From Syngnathus acus (taxonomy: Eukaryota; Chordata; Actinopteri; Syngnathiformes; Syngnathidae): a DNA stretch of 64,000 bases. The notes beneath the pieces are model-generated. The model made no database searches. It was not told where the DNA came from and was given only the letters and a program-made list of their open reading frames with translations. A program made the translations under genes and the position numbers. Shown one piece after another: positions 52,843-64,000 of the stretch. Location of the stretch: NCBI RefSeq assembly GCF_901709675.1, contig NC_051090.1, forward strand, positions 5,597,842 through 5,661,841, written 5' to 3'. How positions within the stretch are numbered: the first letter of the stretch is position 1; the number at the start of each line of letters is the position of its first letter.

Positions 52843-54209
52843 GGCCGCACACAGATGCACTGAGCTTTTGGGCGCTCTAGAAAGCGTGCTATTGTTTGTG
52901 TGAGACCGGAGCCGGCTTCTGGTATGAAAACAACACACACACAAAAAAGATGTGTTCTGCAATTTTATGCAACATTTCAGACTCAAGCCCGCTGCTTTAA
53001 ATGCTGCATTTGTGAGCAATCTTATGAAAACAAAAATGTTAATATTACAAGAATAAAGTCATTTTATGATGGGAAGGATGGAATGTAATAAGCAAACTTT
53101 AAATGATGTAAAGTTAAAATAATCTTTTCACTTTTACTAAAAGTATTACCTGTTCATACAAACATGCTGTTAATTAAATGAACTTACTTGTTTCTTTATT
53201 CTTGTAATATGACTTTTTTATTATCAGATAAAAATACTTTTATCGTCTATCGACGCCCCAATGGAGTCTGGCTGTGTTGTACTTTTTTTTTTTTTTTTTC
53301 TACGATTCATTTGCATGATCTGAGGTTTGAAATGCTTCAATGCATTTTGTACTTTTTAGGGGGCAAAAGCTGCCAGAAATAAGCAGGTTTGCTTTCTGCT
53401 CATCGTTGCTGATAGTGATAGGATAAGTATGTACTTTTTATTGATGATATTGTATCATCAAGGAACCGATTCAAGAGTGCTATTTTTCTTTTATTTTCAT
53501 TATGAGTGTGGTTGCAACTTTTTTTGATTATGTATATTTTCCCTCCACATTTCCCAAGTGCCTAAAAGCTCAGGGATGTTTAATATAACCTTTTTATCCC
53601 TTTGTGGGACTATTTTGAAGTAGCTTGCAAGGAGATTAAATTTGCTACACTTTTAGTTGCATCGTTTTAATTGTTTTGCCACAGTGGCATTTGTTTATTT
53701 ATTTAGTAACATGTTATTATATCCATTCCCAAAGGGGAATTTGTTGGTTTGCATACTTTGCATAGGATCAGTGGAGTTGTTTTGGTCTGAATTCATCTTG
53801 AATACTGTGAAGTCCAACTGAATAATATTTGGAAAATATTTGAATGCATGGTGTGTATTTTTTGTATTGTTTTAATTTTTTTGTTCATATATTACTGTAT
53901 TTCTGTGTTAGTAAAATCAGTATTTCTTGCTGCCATTTCCTTGAAGCTACCACTGAATTGAAGAGACCGATATTTTCTTTTTGAGTATAATACGGGAGAT
54001 CTTTAACCGCTTGATCTCAAATATTTATTCAGTAAATAATAAAACTTACGTGTAATAAACCCTTAATTTCCGTCCATTTAGTCTCACTGCGGTCGCCATG
54101 GCAACACGTACGAACGAGCCCCCGTGTACGGTGAATGGAGCAAAATGAGGAAGCGAGATGATCATCTGAGGAGAAACTTTTCACATTTTATGAGCCTCTG
54201 GGTGTTCAA
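52843..54209. other. tmem161a 3' UTR and intergenic DNA
   Basis: The first AATAAA after the stop is at 53052-53057, and further T/A-rich DNA with poly(A)-like signals continues to about 54050. A short CpG-bearing promoter segment for the next gene lies at 54080-54200. No other gene seen. Confidence 0.5.
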
Positions 54210-57200
54210 ATGAGTGACATAAATTCTTGTATAACGAACAGAGACACTCCCGCCGCTACTTTGAAATCCATCGTCGAGTCGGTAAGTTTTAAACCAGATT
54301 TGTCACGTCGACGTGATGGCGGAAGTCTAAATTTGGAGTGTGTTGAACTTCGTTACAAGTCGTAATTAAGTTGTAGTTTATTTTTGGTTCCTTGTATTTT
54401 TCTAAAGGGGAAATCCCACTGCTAGTGTACCGCTACTTTCACTACTAGTGTACTGCATACTTTGACTATTCACTACGCGTTTCTGTTTTCAGTGACTTTT
54501 TTATCTTTTTCACAAAAGACGGGAATAATGGAGGAGTGTAACAGTCTCGCAAAATTGTCCAAAGATGTGCTCGACAAACTGGCCAAGATGTTGGACAACT
54601 CCACTTGCGGATGGAGGCAACTGAGCCAAGTTGTGTCTGAAGACCCAAAACTCAGTTACAGGTGGGCCTTGAACGCACCATCGACAGTCGTGTTGAACGT
54701 ACTGAATTACGTAAGATTTTCTGGTAAATGAGCAAAAGTCTTACATGAAACATAAAATATATATTGTTGAGGAATTGTATTGTTGGTTGTATTCTGACTA
54801 GATGGTTTGGTATAGCTGCTGACGGTAAAATTAAACTTTTTGAACAAAAGTAATGATACCTACTGGGCATTACTGGTACTACAGAAAGTGAAAGTTGAAA
54901 CTGGTGTATTTCAATGAATAATTTTTTTTTCGAAACCTAATCGAAGTTTTGCATATTCTAGATTCGCATATTCACCTTTTTGTAATATTTTTGTGATTTA
55001 TTTATTTTTTTACTTGTTTTTTCCCACGGGATTTACACACTCCATCTTGTTGTTTTTCTGGTAAACATATACAGTACAAATACAGGTTATATTTTTCAGA
55101 AAGACAGGAGCTAAGATTTGAACTCAGAACTTCAGAACTGAGACACCTTACTAACCACTTCTTCTGTTGCCTAGTTCACTTATTCAATTTCATTTTTATT
55201 GGGAAATTGTAGGACAGCGAATCAAAAGATGCAAACGTGTGTAGTTGAATTCATCATGAACCTTTTGGGAGTTTACAGTATATCTAACACTGAATTCCCC
55301 CTGTGCAGTGAAAGGGATGTGACCAACTGCTCGCTCCAGGTTCTAAGTGCAACAGGAAGCCCAGGGCGCAGCTTCTTAGCTCTTCTGGTCGACCGATCCT
55401 GCTCTCTGCTCTTTCTGCTCCAGTGTCTGAAGAAGATTGACCATCAGGAAGCCGTGCAGCTGCTCACCGCTACAGGTAGGCTTCTACCAGGCTAAATGTC
55501 CACCCAAAGACAGGACTTGATCATTGTTATTATTATTAAAGAGCATTGACTCTAATGAGTTTTTGCTCTTTATGTAAAACAGCAACAGAGCAGATCCAGA
55601 TCACGGTCCATCCCAACTCCGAGCAGGCCACATTGGGCAGCAGAGTTGTGTTGACCTGCCGAGCCTGTGGGCCTCCTGGATTAGTTTACCAATGGTTTAA
55701 AGGCAAAGAAGAGGTGAGCATTGTTATTAGCAATGACCGGATATCGAGATCAGATTAAATTATTCTATAATTGTCTCTGCATTAGATTTTGGAAGCCAGC
55801 GGACGCACACCCGAGCTCGTTGTGTGTCCTTTGGGCCCCGAGCACAAGGGTAGCTACATCTGTAGGGTCAACTATGGAGACACCTGCGTCTTCTCCCAGT
55901 GGGCTCGGGTGCGCTTGCTCCGTTCCAAACCTGGCTTGAGTCCAGGTATGACCCTCCAAGTGAACATTATGATTTTCACACTTGCCCCGCCACTTTACAA
56001 AACTCCATGAACCTTTTCAAACGTTGTCAATCCAGGCTGCAGCATCGGCATGTTTTCAGGCTCATCCACTGCCGTGCGTATCATCTCCCAGCCTCAGTCC
56101 CAAATGGCATCTGAAGGTGACACGCTGCTCCTGACGTGCAGTGCCGTGGCCAACCCCCCTGCCCAGTACCAGTGGTACCACAACTCAACTCCGATGCCAC
56201 AAAACAAGATACGTTTACTCAAAGTAAGTCACCCTCATCTCATATTTTGCAAAACAGGGTAAAATTTCCAAAGGTGATCAGCTACAAGTTCCGTTTCTGA
56301 CTTTCCAGATCCCGTGCGTGACCACAGCACACAGAGGGCAGTACAGATGCAAAGTGTTCAATTTGTTTCACGAAATGTGGAGCGAACCTGCAACTGTCAC
56401 CATAGGTGAGACATAATCGATTATTTTTTTAATACATACTGCATGACTTTTATCTGTATATAATGTCACGTTTTCCTTTCATATCCAGGGCCAACTTCCA
56501 TCACCGATCCCTCCTGTGTAGCAGTTGACCGTGGCTTAGGTATTCTTTAAAAAAAATACCTAGTCATGTAAAGTGGAACTACACAATAGAGATGTGTTCA
56601 CTACTTCGTTACTTATTAGTTCTTGTTTTTCAGTGTGAACACTAGAAAAAGACAAAGCACTGGACAAGCAAGATTAAGTGGTTAGAAAATGTGCCTTGCC
56701 TCACAGTTCTGAGGCTTGGTTTTGAAGTTCTGCACTCATGTCCATCCACATTCCATAAACATGGAAGTTCATTAGTTAAAGTCTCTGAATGATCCATAGG
56801 TGTGAACATGAATGTGAATGGTACGCGTCCTGTGATTGGTTGGCAACCAGTGTGGACCGCACCTCAACTGGAAAAGGCTCCAACTTGATGAGGATGTGTG
56901 CTGTAGAAAAAAGATAAATGGATATTTGAATAAATGGTGCTTTTATAGAATCCGAGGAAGTCGACGGTCCAATCGTCTGTGAAGAAGTACGTTCGCGGAT
57001 GACAAATCCGCCGCCATCATCCAACCAGTTTTTTGGTAATGACAATTTTCTCTTTTTAACTCATTCACTGCCAGACCAGTTCAAATGGCCGTGAATGGCA
57101 GTGAATGAGGATTATTTTTTTTTAGCAGCTTCAGTTGAAACCACTTGACATCCAGTCAATTGAAAGGAAGTTTATCTTTATACACTTATGACTTGACTCT

Positions 57201-59453
57201 TTCTCTCCCCAGCCACAGACAAGGTGGCTCTCCTCATCGGCAATCTGAACTACCACCACCGCTCTCAGCTGTGCGCCCCCATGGCGGATGTCCACGAGTT
57301 GAGCAACCTCCTCAGGCAAATGGACTTCAAAGTGGTCTCTCTGCTGGACCTCAATTGGCAGGAGATGCACAGCGCCGTCACCGAGTTCCTGCTACTCCTC
57401 GGAAAAGGAGTTTACGGTGAGCTTCAAAATTTGTTCTAGGTCAAAAAGTCAAAACAAAGTTTCCTGGAAAAACAAATGCCGCATATTTGTCCTCCTTGCA
57501 CAGGCTTGCTCTACTTTGCCGGTCATGGTTATGAAAACTACGGCAACAGTTTCATGGTGCCCATCGACGCGCCACCATCATTCACATCCGAGCACTGCAT
57601 TTGCGTGCAGAACATACTAACCAGGATGCAGGAGAAGGAGACAGGACTCAACGTGTTCCTGCTGGACATGTGCCGGAAAAGGTTTCACATTACATCTTAT
57701 GTGACGCCCCCCTTTGTGCTTGAATTCTTTTCATTCTTTTAGAAATCCCAACGATGAAGTCATAGTCCAACCTGGACTGTTGAAGGTGACGGCAAATGTC
57801 GTGTTTGGATATGCCACGTAAGTTGAAGCACAATAGTGTGTATTCATGTGAAGACCAATTCATGGCTACTTTGTTGAATTCAGGTGTGTCGATGCGGAGG
57901 CTTACGAAGTGAGGAAAGAAGATGTATCCAATGGCATCTTCATAAGTTTCCTCAAGCGGCGGATTTGCCAGGATGAGAAGGTCACGGTCATGCTGGACAG
58001 GGTGGCAGAAGGTTCTTTTTTTTTTTAAGTAAAAACTACAAACCATTTGAAGACGCCTGACAGATAAAATGGAACTGTACTGACATCTAGTGGCGATCTG
58101 TTGACATTACTGATATGTGACTTATCCCAGACCATAAATTGGTTACCTTTGTGGTTCCTTAATTCGTATAAATTATAGCGCTTCTGGCTTCCATAATAAC
58201 CCACCCTCTTTGTCTAACCAGACATGGGTCGATTTGAAATCACGCGAGGGAGGCAGGCTCTGGAGCTCCGCAGTAATCTCTCCGAGCGGCGTTCCCTCAC
58301 AGACCCGATTCAGATGTTGTCGAGCTGCTCTACGGCCAACTCGGCTCGCAACTTACAGTGGGCTGTTGCTCATGGTACTTAAGGTCAAACCACTCAATAT
58401 AATCTTACCACAGAAAACTTGATTTGAATGTTTCATTTTGTTTTTACAGTTCTACCAAAGAGCCTTTTTATCCATTTTGATTGTGGTGTGAAGGTCCAAC
58501 TTGGGTTTGTATGAAAACAACTGATGTCAGTTCTTCTTCTTAAAATAATAATGACATAATATGCTGTGTAGATTTGCTGCTGAATTCTCCAACATCATGG
58601 TCGTCTACACACGTATACTGGACAAGCCCAAAGAGATTGCTTCGTGCTCGGCTCAACTTATTGACTTCCCTGAGGTATGATCACACACACAAAGGTGCTG
58701 ATTTTATTTTTAATGTGATGGAAGAATTTTTTTCTGAAATTCTGAGCACAATTCAAACCCTGAACCTCCGACTATGAGGCAGACATGCTTCACACTAGAT
58801 CACTGTGCTGCTTTGTGATTTTGTCTATTATTTGATTTAACACAGTTGATGTAGTCATTTTTATGACAATTTGCATATTGGTAAATCTGTCCTCTAATTG
58901 CAGGATGTGGATATTGATTTAAAGAGGAGCAATCAGGAAACTCTGGTCAAAGCCGACAGTTTCTTATTAATCAATGAACAACTCGCTTCATCCGAGCTGC
59001 CCGAACTGTACACTCGCATTTGCAGCCTGCAGAGACTCAAGGTCAGGCTTTTTTTTCATTATCCATCCATCCATCCATCCATCTTCTTCCGCTTTTTTTC
59101 ATTATGATCAACTCAAATTGCCTTAGGGATGCTTTTATTTGATTAAGGCCTGTTATGTTTTACAGAAGGAGCTCACGTTCACCGTCTGCCTCCGTTACAT
59201 CTACGTCAACCTGGAGGAAGAAGTGGAGGAAAGGAAAGCGGTTACGGTCGGCAAACCGCTGGTTTCCAAACTGAACCTCCACCAACCACGAGCGAGCTCA
59301 GCCTCGTCATCCCTCAGCCTGGACTCGTGCACTATCTCTGAGGTCTCCTCCTTCTCTGAGGACTTTGCTCCATTAGCGTCCAACGCATGGTCACTATTCG
59401 CAAATGCTAACCCTGATAAATGTAGGGACAACCCGAATTATTATTCCAACTAA
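54210..59453 (+). CDS. MALT1-family paracaspase, complete, 18 coding exons
   Basis: MALT1-type paracaspases act in CARD-coiled-coil/BCL10 complexes to activate NF-kB and cleave after arginine. Exons: 54210-54281, 54519-54661, 55309-55475, 55583-55713, 55786-55945, 56036-56223, 56309-56405, 56489-56539, 56949-57035, 57213-57416, 57504-57681, 57743-57817, 57884-58011, 58222-58374, 58450-58504, 58572-58674, 58904-59041, 59166-59453; in phase, 805 aa. Order: death domain (about 30-125), Ig1 (130-220), Ig2 (235-320), linker, caspase-like domain (about 367-560), Ig3-type region with the conserved NLQW tryptophan. Catalytic His441 (YFAGHGYE) and Cys490 (LLDMCRKR) are intact. The C-terminal tail is Ser-rich and short, and no TRAF6 motif (PxExx-aromatic/acidic) was found. 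Fish carry several paralogues (malt1, malt2, malt3). The symbol is left blank because the paralogue cannot be fixed here. Confidence 0.93.
55085..55175 (-). repeat. SINE head fragment in a paracaspase intron
   Basis: On the minus strand: AGTGGTTAGTAAGGTGTCTC, then AGTTCTGA and GAGTTCAAATCTTAGCTCC. This is the tRNA-like head with a B-box-like motif. Confidence 0.65.
56690..56930 (+). repeat. SINE copy in a paracaspase intron
   Basis: The most complete copy in the window: GCCTTGCCTCACAGTTCTGAG head, CATTCCATAAACATGG core, CATGAATGTGAATGGT, GTGATTGGTTGGCAACCAG, GCACCTCAACTGGAAAAGGC, and an end of GAAAAAAGATAAATGG. It lies between coding exons 8 and 9. Confidence 0.75.
58735..58815 (-). repeat. 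SINE head fragment in a paracaspase intron
   Basis: On the minus strand: GCAGCACAGTGATCTAGTG, then CATGTCTGCCTCATAGTC and GGTTCAGGGTTTGAATTG, the tRNA-like head of the same family. Confidence 0.65.
59055..59100 (-). repeat. (CCAT)n tract at a SINE end
   Basis: Five CCAT units at 59062-59083, followed by CTTCTTCCGC. This is the reverse complement of a SINE 3' end (GCGG...GGATGG expanded). Confidence 0.6.
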
Positions 59454-59960
59454 GCCTTAGCAAATCCTCGCTTATAAATTAGAGGAAGAAAATGTGACAT
59501 TTGTAAAAATAAAAATGTTATCTGTGCTTTATATGTACAAGTCCCAGGTCACCACTGATTTTGTTTCAATATACTGGAACTAGGCAACCTTCAAGTTACG
59601 TCATGACCTTTGACCTTTGGCATGACAAACAATCACATATAAAGCAAATAAAGAGCAACCTTTATCTTAATAAAACGGTTTATATTTTTAGATATATATT
59701 AATAACAGGTATTGTCATACAACTACACGATGTAAATAAAAGTGTTAATTATCGTATGTATAAGTAATTTGACGATAGTATTCCCATGTTTTCCGCACTG
59801 GATTTTCAACGCGCATGCGCCGTCACGACACGCACACAGGGAAAAACTGTCAGGGGGGGACTCCATTTTGAGGTCGAATTGCACGCTGCCACCGTGCAGA
59901 AACAGCGCGTTTTGCTACATTAACAACTACAAAAAGTGGGTTATTCTACGGTCCAAAGCG
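59454..59960. promoter_or_regulatory. Paracaspase 3' end and safb promoter
   Basis: AATAAA at 59508-59513 is the likely poly(A) signal of the paracaspase gene. A perfect NRF1 palindrome GCGCATGCGC lies at 59811-59820, 141 bp before the safb start codon, in a CpG-bearing TATA-less segment. This is typical of a housekeeping promoter. The two genes are tandem with only about 500 bp between coding parts. Confidence 0.6.
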
Positions 59961-62900
59961 ATGGCTGACCCATCGACCGAGAATGACGTTCCGGAAGGTG
60001 CTGAAGTTCGCAAACTGTCGGATCTGCGAGTTATTGATTTGAAGGCCGAGCTGAAGAAACGAAACCTTGACGTCACCGGCAACAAGAGCGCGCTGTCAGA
60101 GCGCCTAAAAAAGGTCTAACTTTGATCTTTAATCAATACAAGAGCCATGTCAGCGAGAAGCCTACAGATATGTTCTTACGTGATAGCATTTCAATCTGCG
60201 CGAGTGCGCTGAATAACGTCACGTGACGAAGTTATGCTAGCCAACGAGCTAATGGTCGCCATCGTGCTAACGAGGCTAAAGCTATGAGTTTGTTTTAGTA
60301 GGGCCCTCGAGTTTAGTCTTTGTGATGTGAATGTTTTTGTTTCATTTTTTAAAATCCACATGCACTCATGCAGGCTATCGAGGAGGAGGGAGGAAACCCG
60401 GACGCAATTATTCTTTTTGTGGAGTCGGCGCCGAAGAAAGCCGCACCGAGACGTGCTGCAAGAGGTGCTGCATACCGAATGACTTTATATATGTGTGCGT
60501 GTGGAGCAGACGTGAGCACTAAAAGTTACTACAACCTCACCCATAAACGTTTTACGAGATGGAAGTGGCCTCCAAACCTAGAAAACAGTTCAACTATGAT
60601 GTTCTAAGTGCCAGCCTGAGAGCAGTTTGACATAAACTTCAATTGACGGCAGGGGGCGATAAAATGTCAAAATGGCTGCACTTTGACGTGGATGAAAATG
60701 TGTGGATGAACCTGCTTAATTCTTGTTCAAAAGCATTATTTATCAGAATACCTATTTCAGAATTCTCTCATATCTATCTGATTCTTAATTTATTTTTTGT
60801 CCCCAGATGTAATACAGGGGACTGATGAATACCAAGATGACAATTTTGAAGATGAATCCCATGATGGTCATGTATGTTTGTTTTTTCCTCTTCTACTAGT
60901 CAATATCAAAAAGTGCTGTTTGACATTTTGAAATTGTGCAGGTGTATTTATGGTGCCCTTTTCCTCAGTATGACCACGAGAGCTTCCATGACATGGATAT
61001 CCTTGACATGAATGTGCTGGACGAGGCTCACAATGACAACGGATTGTCAGAATCCGTGGACGATCTGGGGGATTTAATTGGCGGCCGGGAAGATGCGGCC
61101 CTGGATGATGACGACGACGATGTCACCATCGACTCTGAAGATGAAGCAAGACAGGTGGGAAACACAGCTACGTAAAGCAGGTGTTCTGATCATCTGGATT
61201 TGGGCCCATTGATTTATGAGAATGTTTTTGTCAGTTGGAAGACTCTGGAGGGTTGGACGAAGAAGATATGTTGTGCTCTTCACTTTACGTGGTAAGTTTT
61301 TGGGCATCCCCCCCCCCCTTACAGTGTTTGCTGCTTTATTGCAGTGACTGCACCTCCTATTGTTAATTTTCCACCTATCCGTCTTGAATGAATCCCATAT
61401 TTTACAAACACAATTTAAACTAGAGCACACGGTTTGTGTTTCAGACTGCCGATGCTGAGGAGCTATTAGCAGAAACAGGTAATGTATAGAAATGGTCAGG
61501 AAATGGGTCTTTCATTGCGCTTAGCTTGAAACGCCAACACAACCTTGAATTTCAACGCGAAACAGCGAGAGAAAGAGAGGGAGACTGGAAGCCCAAAAGG
61601 GATTGCTGTCTTTGTGTTGAAATTTGGTAAACAACAGTTGTTAACCTACCTGGTTACCGTTTTGGGTCCATTTTGAGTGTTACCGCGTTGACGCACGTTG
61701 ACAGCAATCGCACTGAACGCGAGTCAGGGTGAGCCGTTGCAGGCTGCCTACGGTGCTCCAGCCGGCCGCTCGAAGATCCATCAAAGCCACGGGGGCATCT
61801 TTGGTAGAATCAAGGATATGAATCTGTTGGACTTGAAGTTTTGCTCCGAGGACACTTTGAAGCCAAGCCAAAGGACTGTTACAAGCACAGCCACGATTGC
61901 ACCTCTCTTCCACCATGGACTCAGCTTGGCCGATTCTCGACCTGCGAGGCAAAAGAGTTAGTCCGCCCCTCCTCCTCCCCCCGCCCCTCTACATGCTTGG
62001 TTATCTTACTACCTTTTGGGCCCCCTTCCAGTCTCTCGGTAGGGTCGACCTCAGGTCATGACGTTCCTAATCCAGGCCTTGCCACTCCTCCGTAACCATT
62101 GCTGTGTTTCAGAAGTGATTAAACTGTGTGCCATTCTATTCCTGTTAAACCTGTAGAACATGACAAAGTAGCCGGGTCTTGTTTATCTGAGCCGCTTATC
62201 GAAGACCGCCACCCGAGCCGTGAGACGAGCACCGATGAAGAACAGGCTGCCACCGCCGGCGGGGAAGACAATGTGTTGACCGACACGGGAGCCAAAGCCG
62301 ACGAGGAAAACGACCGGGATGCTCTTGAGGCAGACGCCACCGAGGCCGGGGAAGCGGGGAAGCCCCCCGAAGAGACATTGGACAGTAAAAATGCCTTGGA
62401 AGCCGTTAGTGTCAGCAAAGAGAACGATGGGGGTGAAACTGTTGGTTCAGAATTGGGTTCTAAGAAGGGGGGTGAGGATGAGAAGACAGAAGAGAATGCG
62501 ACTGCGGATTCCGCCTCGGCAGTGAAAGAGTCGTCCTCTGTTGAGGGCGAAGATCAGAACAAGAGGTTTGTTGCTTTCTGTCTACTCGAAACCAAAATGG
62601 CTAGCTCTCTTGCATTGGCTCTTTTGCGCTAGTAAGAATTGGATGCTCTTTTCAAGGCGGTAACGCAATTCAATACACTTTTACACATCATTTCCCAATG
62701 AGTAACACACTGGGGTTGTCGGGTGGGCCTCCCCCGTTTACTCACTTTTAAACGCCCACAACGGCTTGAGCGTCGGCACTTTTTGTCTCAAGACGCACAA
62801 GCTTGTCCAAGTAGTGTCCTCACTTGTCGTCGTTTGGATTTGTCTCTAGCTCCGAAGACAAAGATGGCGGGGATGAGGCCAAGGATGAAAAGGGTGAGTT

Positions 62901-63994
62901 GATCATGATAGGTTCCTCACACTGGTGATCCTATGCTGATATCATTTTTTTTTTGGTTGAGTTTAGCTACTGCGAGTCCTACAGGCAGCAGAAACCTGTG
63001 GGTCAGCGGGCTTGCTTCCACGACCAGGGCGACAGACCTGAAGACGCTTTTCAGCAAACATGGCAAGGTCAGTAGAGTCAGTAGATGAAGTATCAATATT
63101 TGGTGCGATAATGTCGGGGTATGTCATGCTCTGCTAGGGTGTCGCTCCTTATCCAGCTTCTTTGACATTCAGGTTGTCGGTGCCAAAGTGGTGACCAACG
63201 CAAAGAGTCCCGGGGCCCGCTGCTACGGCTTCGTCACCATGTCCTCCACGGAAGAGGCTGCCAATTGCGTCAGCCACCTGCATCGAACCGAACTCCACGG
63301 CAAGATGATCTCTGTCGAGCGGGTGAGTGCGAAATTCTCAGATTGAGAAATCTGATCACCTTTCAATCCCTTTAATCCTGTCTTAAAATATTGCAGGCTA
63401 AAAATGAGCCGGCGGGCAAGAAGCCAGCCGACAAAAATGAGGCCAAGAAGTCGGGCGATGAGTCCACCGAGTCCAAGTAGGCTTGACTGCTTTTCTGGAC
63501 TCTCAATGATAAAAACATTGAGGAGTGTTGGTTCAACTACTAGTAGAATGATAGCTAACTAAAGTTCAATATCCTACAGATCTGGAAAAGATGAGGGAGA
63601 AGGAAAGGATGGCAAAGGTGAGTGAAGGCCACCAAATCTCCCCACCGGCCTCTCAGTTTTATCGAGCTACATTATAGTAATGTGTCCTGGCTCTTTGTTT
63701 AAACAGGGGACGAGAGGACCGTAGTCATGGACAAGTCCAAGGGCGAGCCGGTCATCAGCGTTAAAGCCAAAAGCAAAGAGCGAGTAAGTGTCTGTGATGA
63801 AAGGAAGGAAAAATGGACTCTCCTCCTAAATGCCCTCTTCATCCCCGTCAGAGCTCCAAAAGTCAGGACCGCAAGTCGTCCAGTAAGGAGAGGAAGGACA
63901 TCCTGTCGTTTGACCAGATCAAAGAGCAACGTGAGCGAGAGAGGCAGAGGCAGCGTGAGCGGGATATGCGAGAGGTGGAGAGACGCAAATACAA
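59961..63994 (+). CDS. safb: Scaffold attachment factor B (SAFB), 5' part, cut by the window edge
   Basis: SAFB is a nuclear DNA/RNA-binding protein that couples chromatin attachment regions to transcription and splicing. Exons: 59961-60113, 60374-60464, 60807-60871, 60969-61154, 61235-61291, 61445-61478, 62157-62565, 62850-62893, 62967-63067, 63173-63322, 63397-63476, 63580-63617, 63707-63783, 63852-63994, with the next donor at the last bases. This gives at least 542 codons. SAP domain at about 19-53 ([20 protein letters not shown]). Acidic region with [17 protein letters not shown], as in SAFB rather than SLTM. RRM at about 355-430 ([17 protein letters not shown] ... [12 protein letters not shown] ... 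[16 protein letters not shown]). Then a Lys/Glu-rich segment with [11 protein letters not shown] and the start of the Arg/Glu-rich coiled coil. The donor after exon 1, GTCTAA, is weak, but homology supports that junction. A possible extra cassette exon lies at 61705-61956. The C-terminal half is outside the window. Confidence 0.94.
61705..61956 (+). other. safb: Possible in-frame cassette exon of safb
   Basis: A 252-bp segment between CAG (61702-61704) and a GTTAGT donor (61957) is open for 84 codons and enters and leaves in phase 1, matching its neighbours at 61478 and 62157. The encoded stretch includes [19 protein letters not shown] do not recall it in mammalian SAFB. The acceptor has a poor pyrimidine tract. 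It could be an alternative exon or a chance open frame. Confidence 0.3.
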
Positions 63995-64000
63995 GTAAGG

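Overview
The window is nuclear genomic DNA from a ray-finned fish, most likely a teleost with a compact genome. The evidence is intron-rich vertebrate genes with mostly short GT-AG introns, (CA)n/(GT)n microsatellites, several degenerate copies of a fish tRNA-derived SINE, and protein matches to fish slc25a42 and mau2. No prokaryotic, viral or intact autonomous transposon sequence was seen.

Layout. (1) 1-1.9 kb: a CpG-rich promoter-like block with a probable non-coding first exon on the minus strand. The vertebrate order mau2-gatad2a suggests it belongs to gatad2a, running off the left edge. (2) 3.56-8.12 kb, minus: complete mau2 (cohesin loader), 18 coding exons, 598 codons. (3) 9.0-12.96 kb, plus: complete slc25a42 (mitochondrial CoA carrier), 328 codons, divergent from mau2. 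(4) 13-49.8 kb: about 36 kb with no recognisable protein-coding gene. (5) 49.9-52.84 kb, plus: complete tmem161a, 495 codons, including a U12-type intron. (6) 54.2-59.45 kb, plus: complete MALT1-family paracaspase, 805 codons, 18 exons. (7) 59.96 kb to the end, plus: safb, cut by the right edge after at least 542 codons.

The most interesting item is in the apparent desert. On the minus strand at about 41.10-41.18 kb there is a miR-9 hairpin with a perfect mature 5p arm, directly downstream of a CpG-rich block with CRE sites. In human, MIR9-1 lies beside MEF2D, MIR9-2 beside MEF2C and TMEM161B, and MIR9-3 on the chromosome arm carrying MEF2A. TMEM161A lies beside MEF2B, where mammals have no miR-9. 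A miR-9 gene next to tmem161a therefore looks like the fourth 2R copy, kept in fish. The rest of the desert reads as its regulatory landscape: POU octamer clusters, and two elements 34 kb apart that share an almost identical 19-bp POU-type motif with an RFX X-box beside it.

Exon boundaries were read by eye from splice signals, codon phase and remembered family sequences. All coding exons given for the five genes keep the reading frame. No alignment, folding or database search was run.
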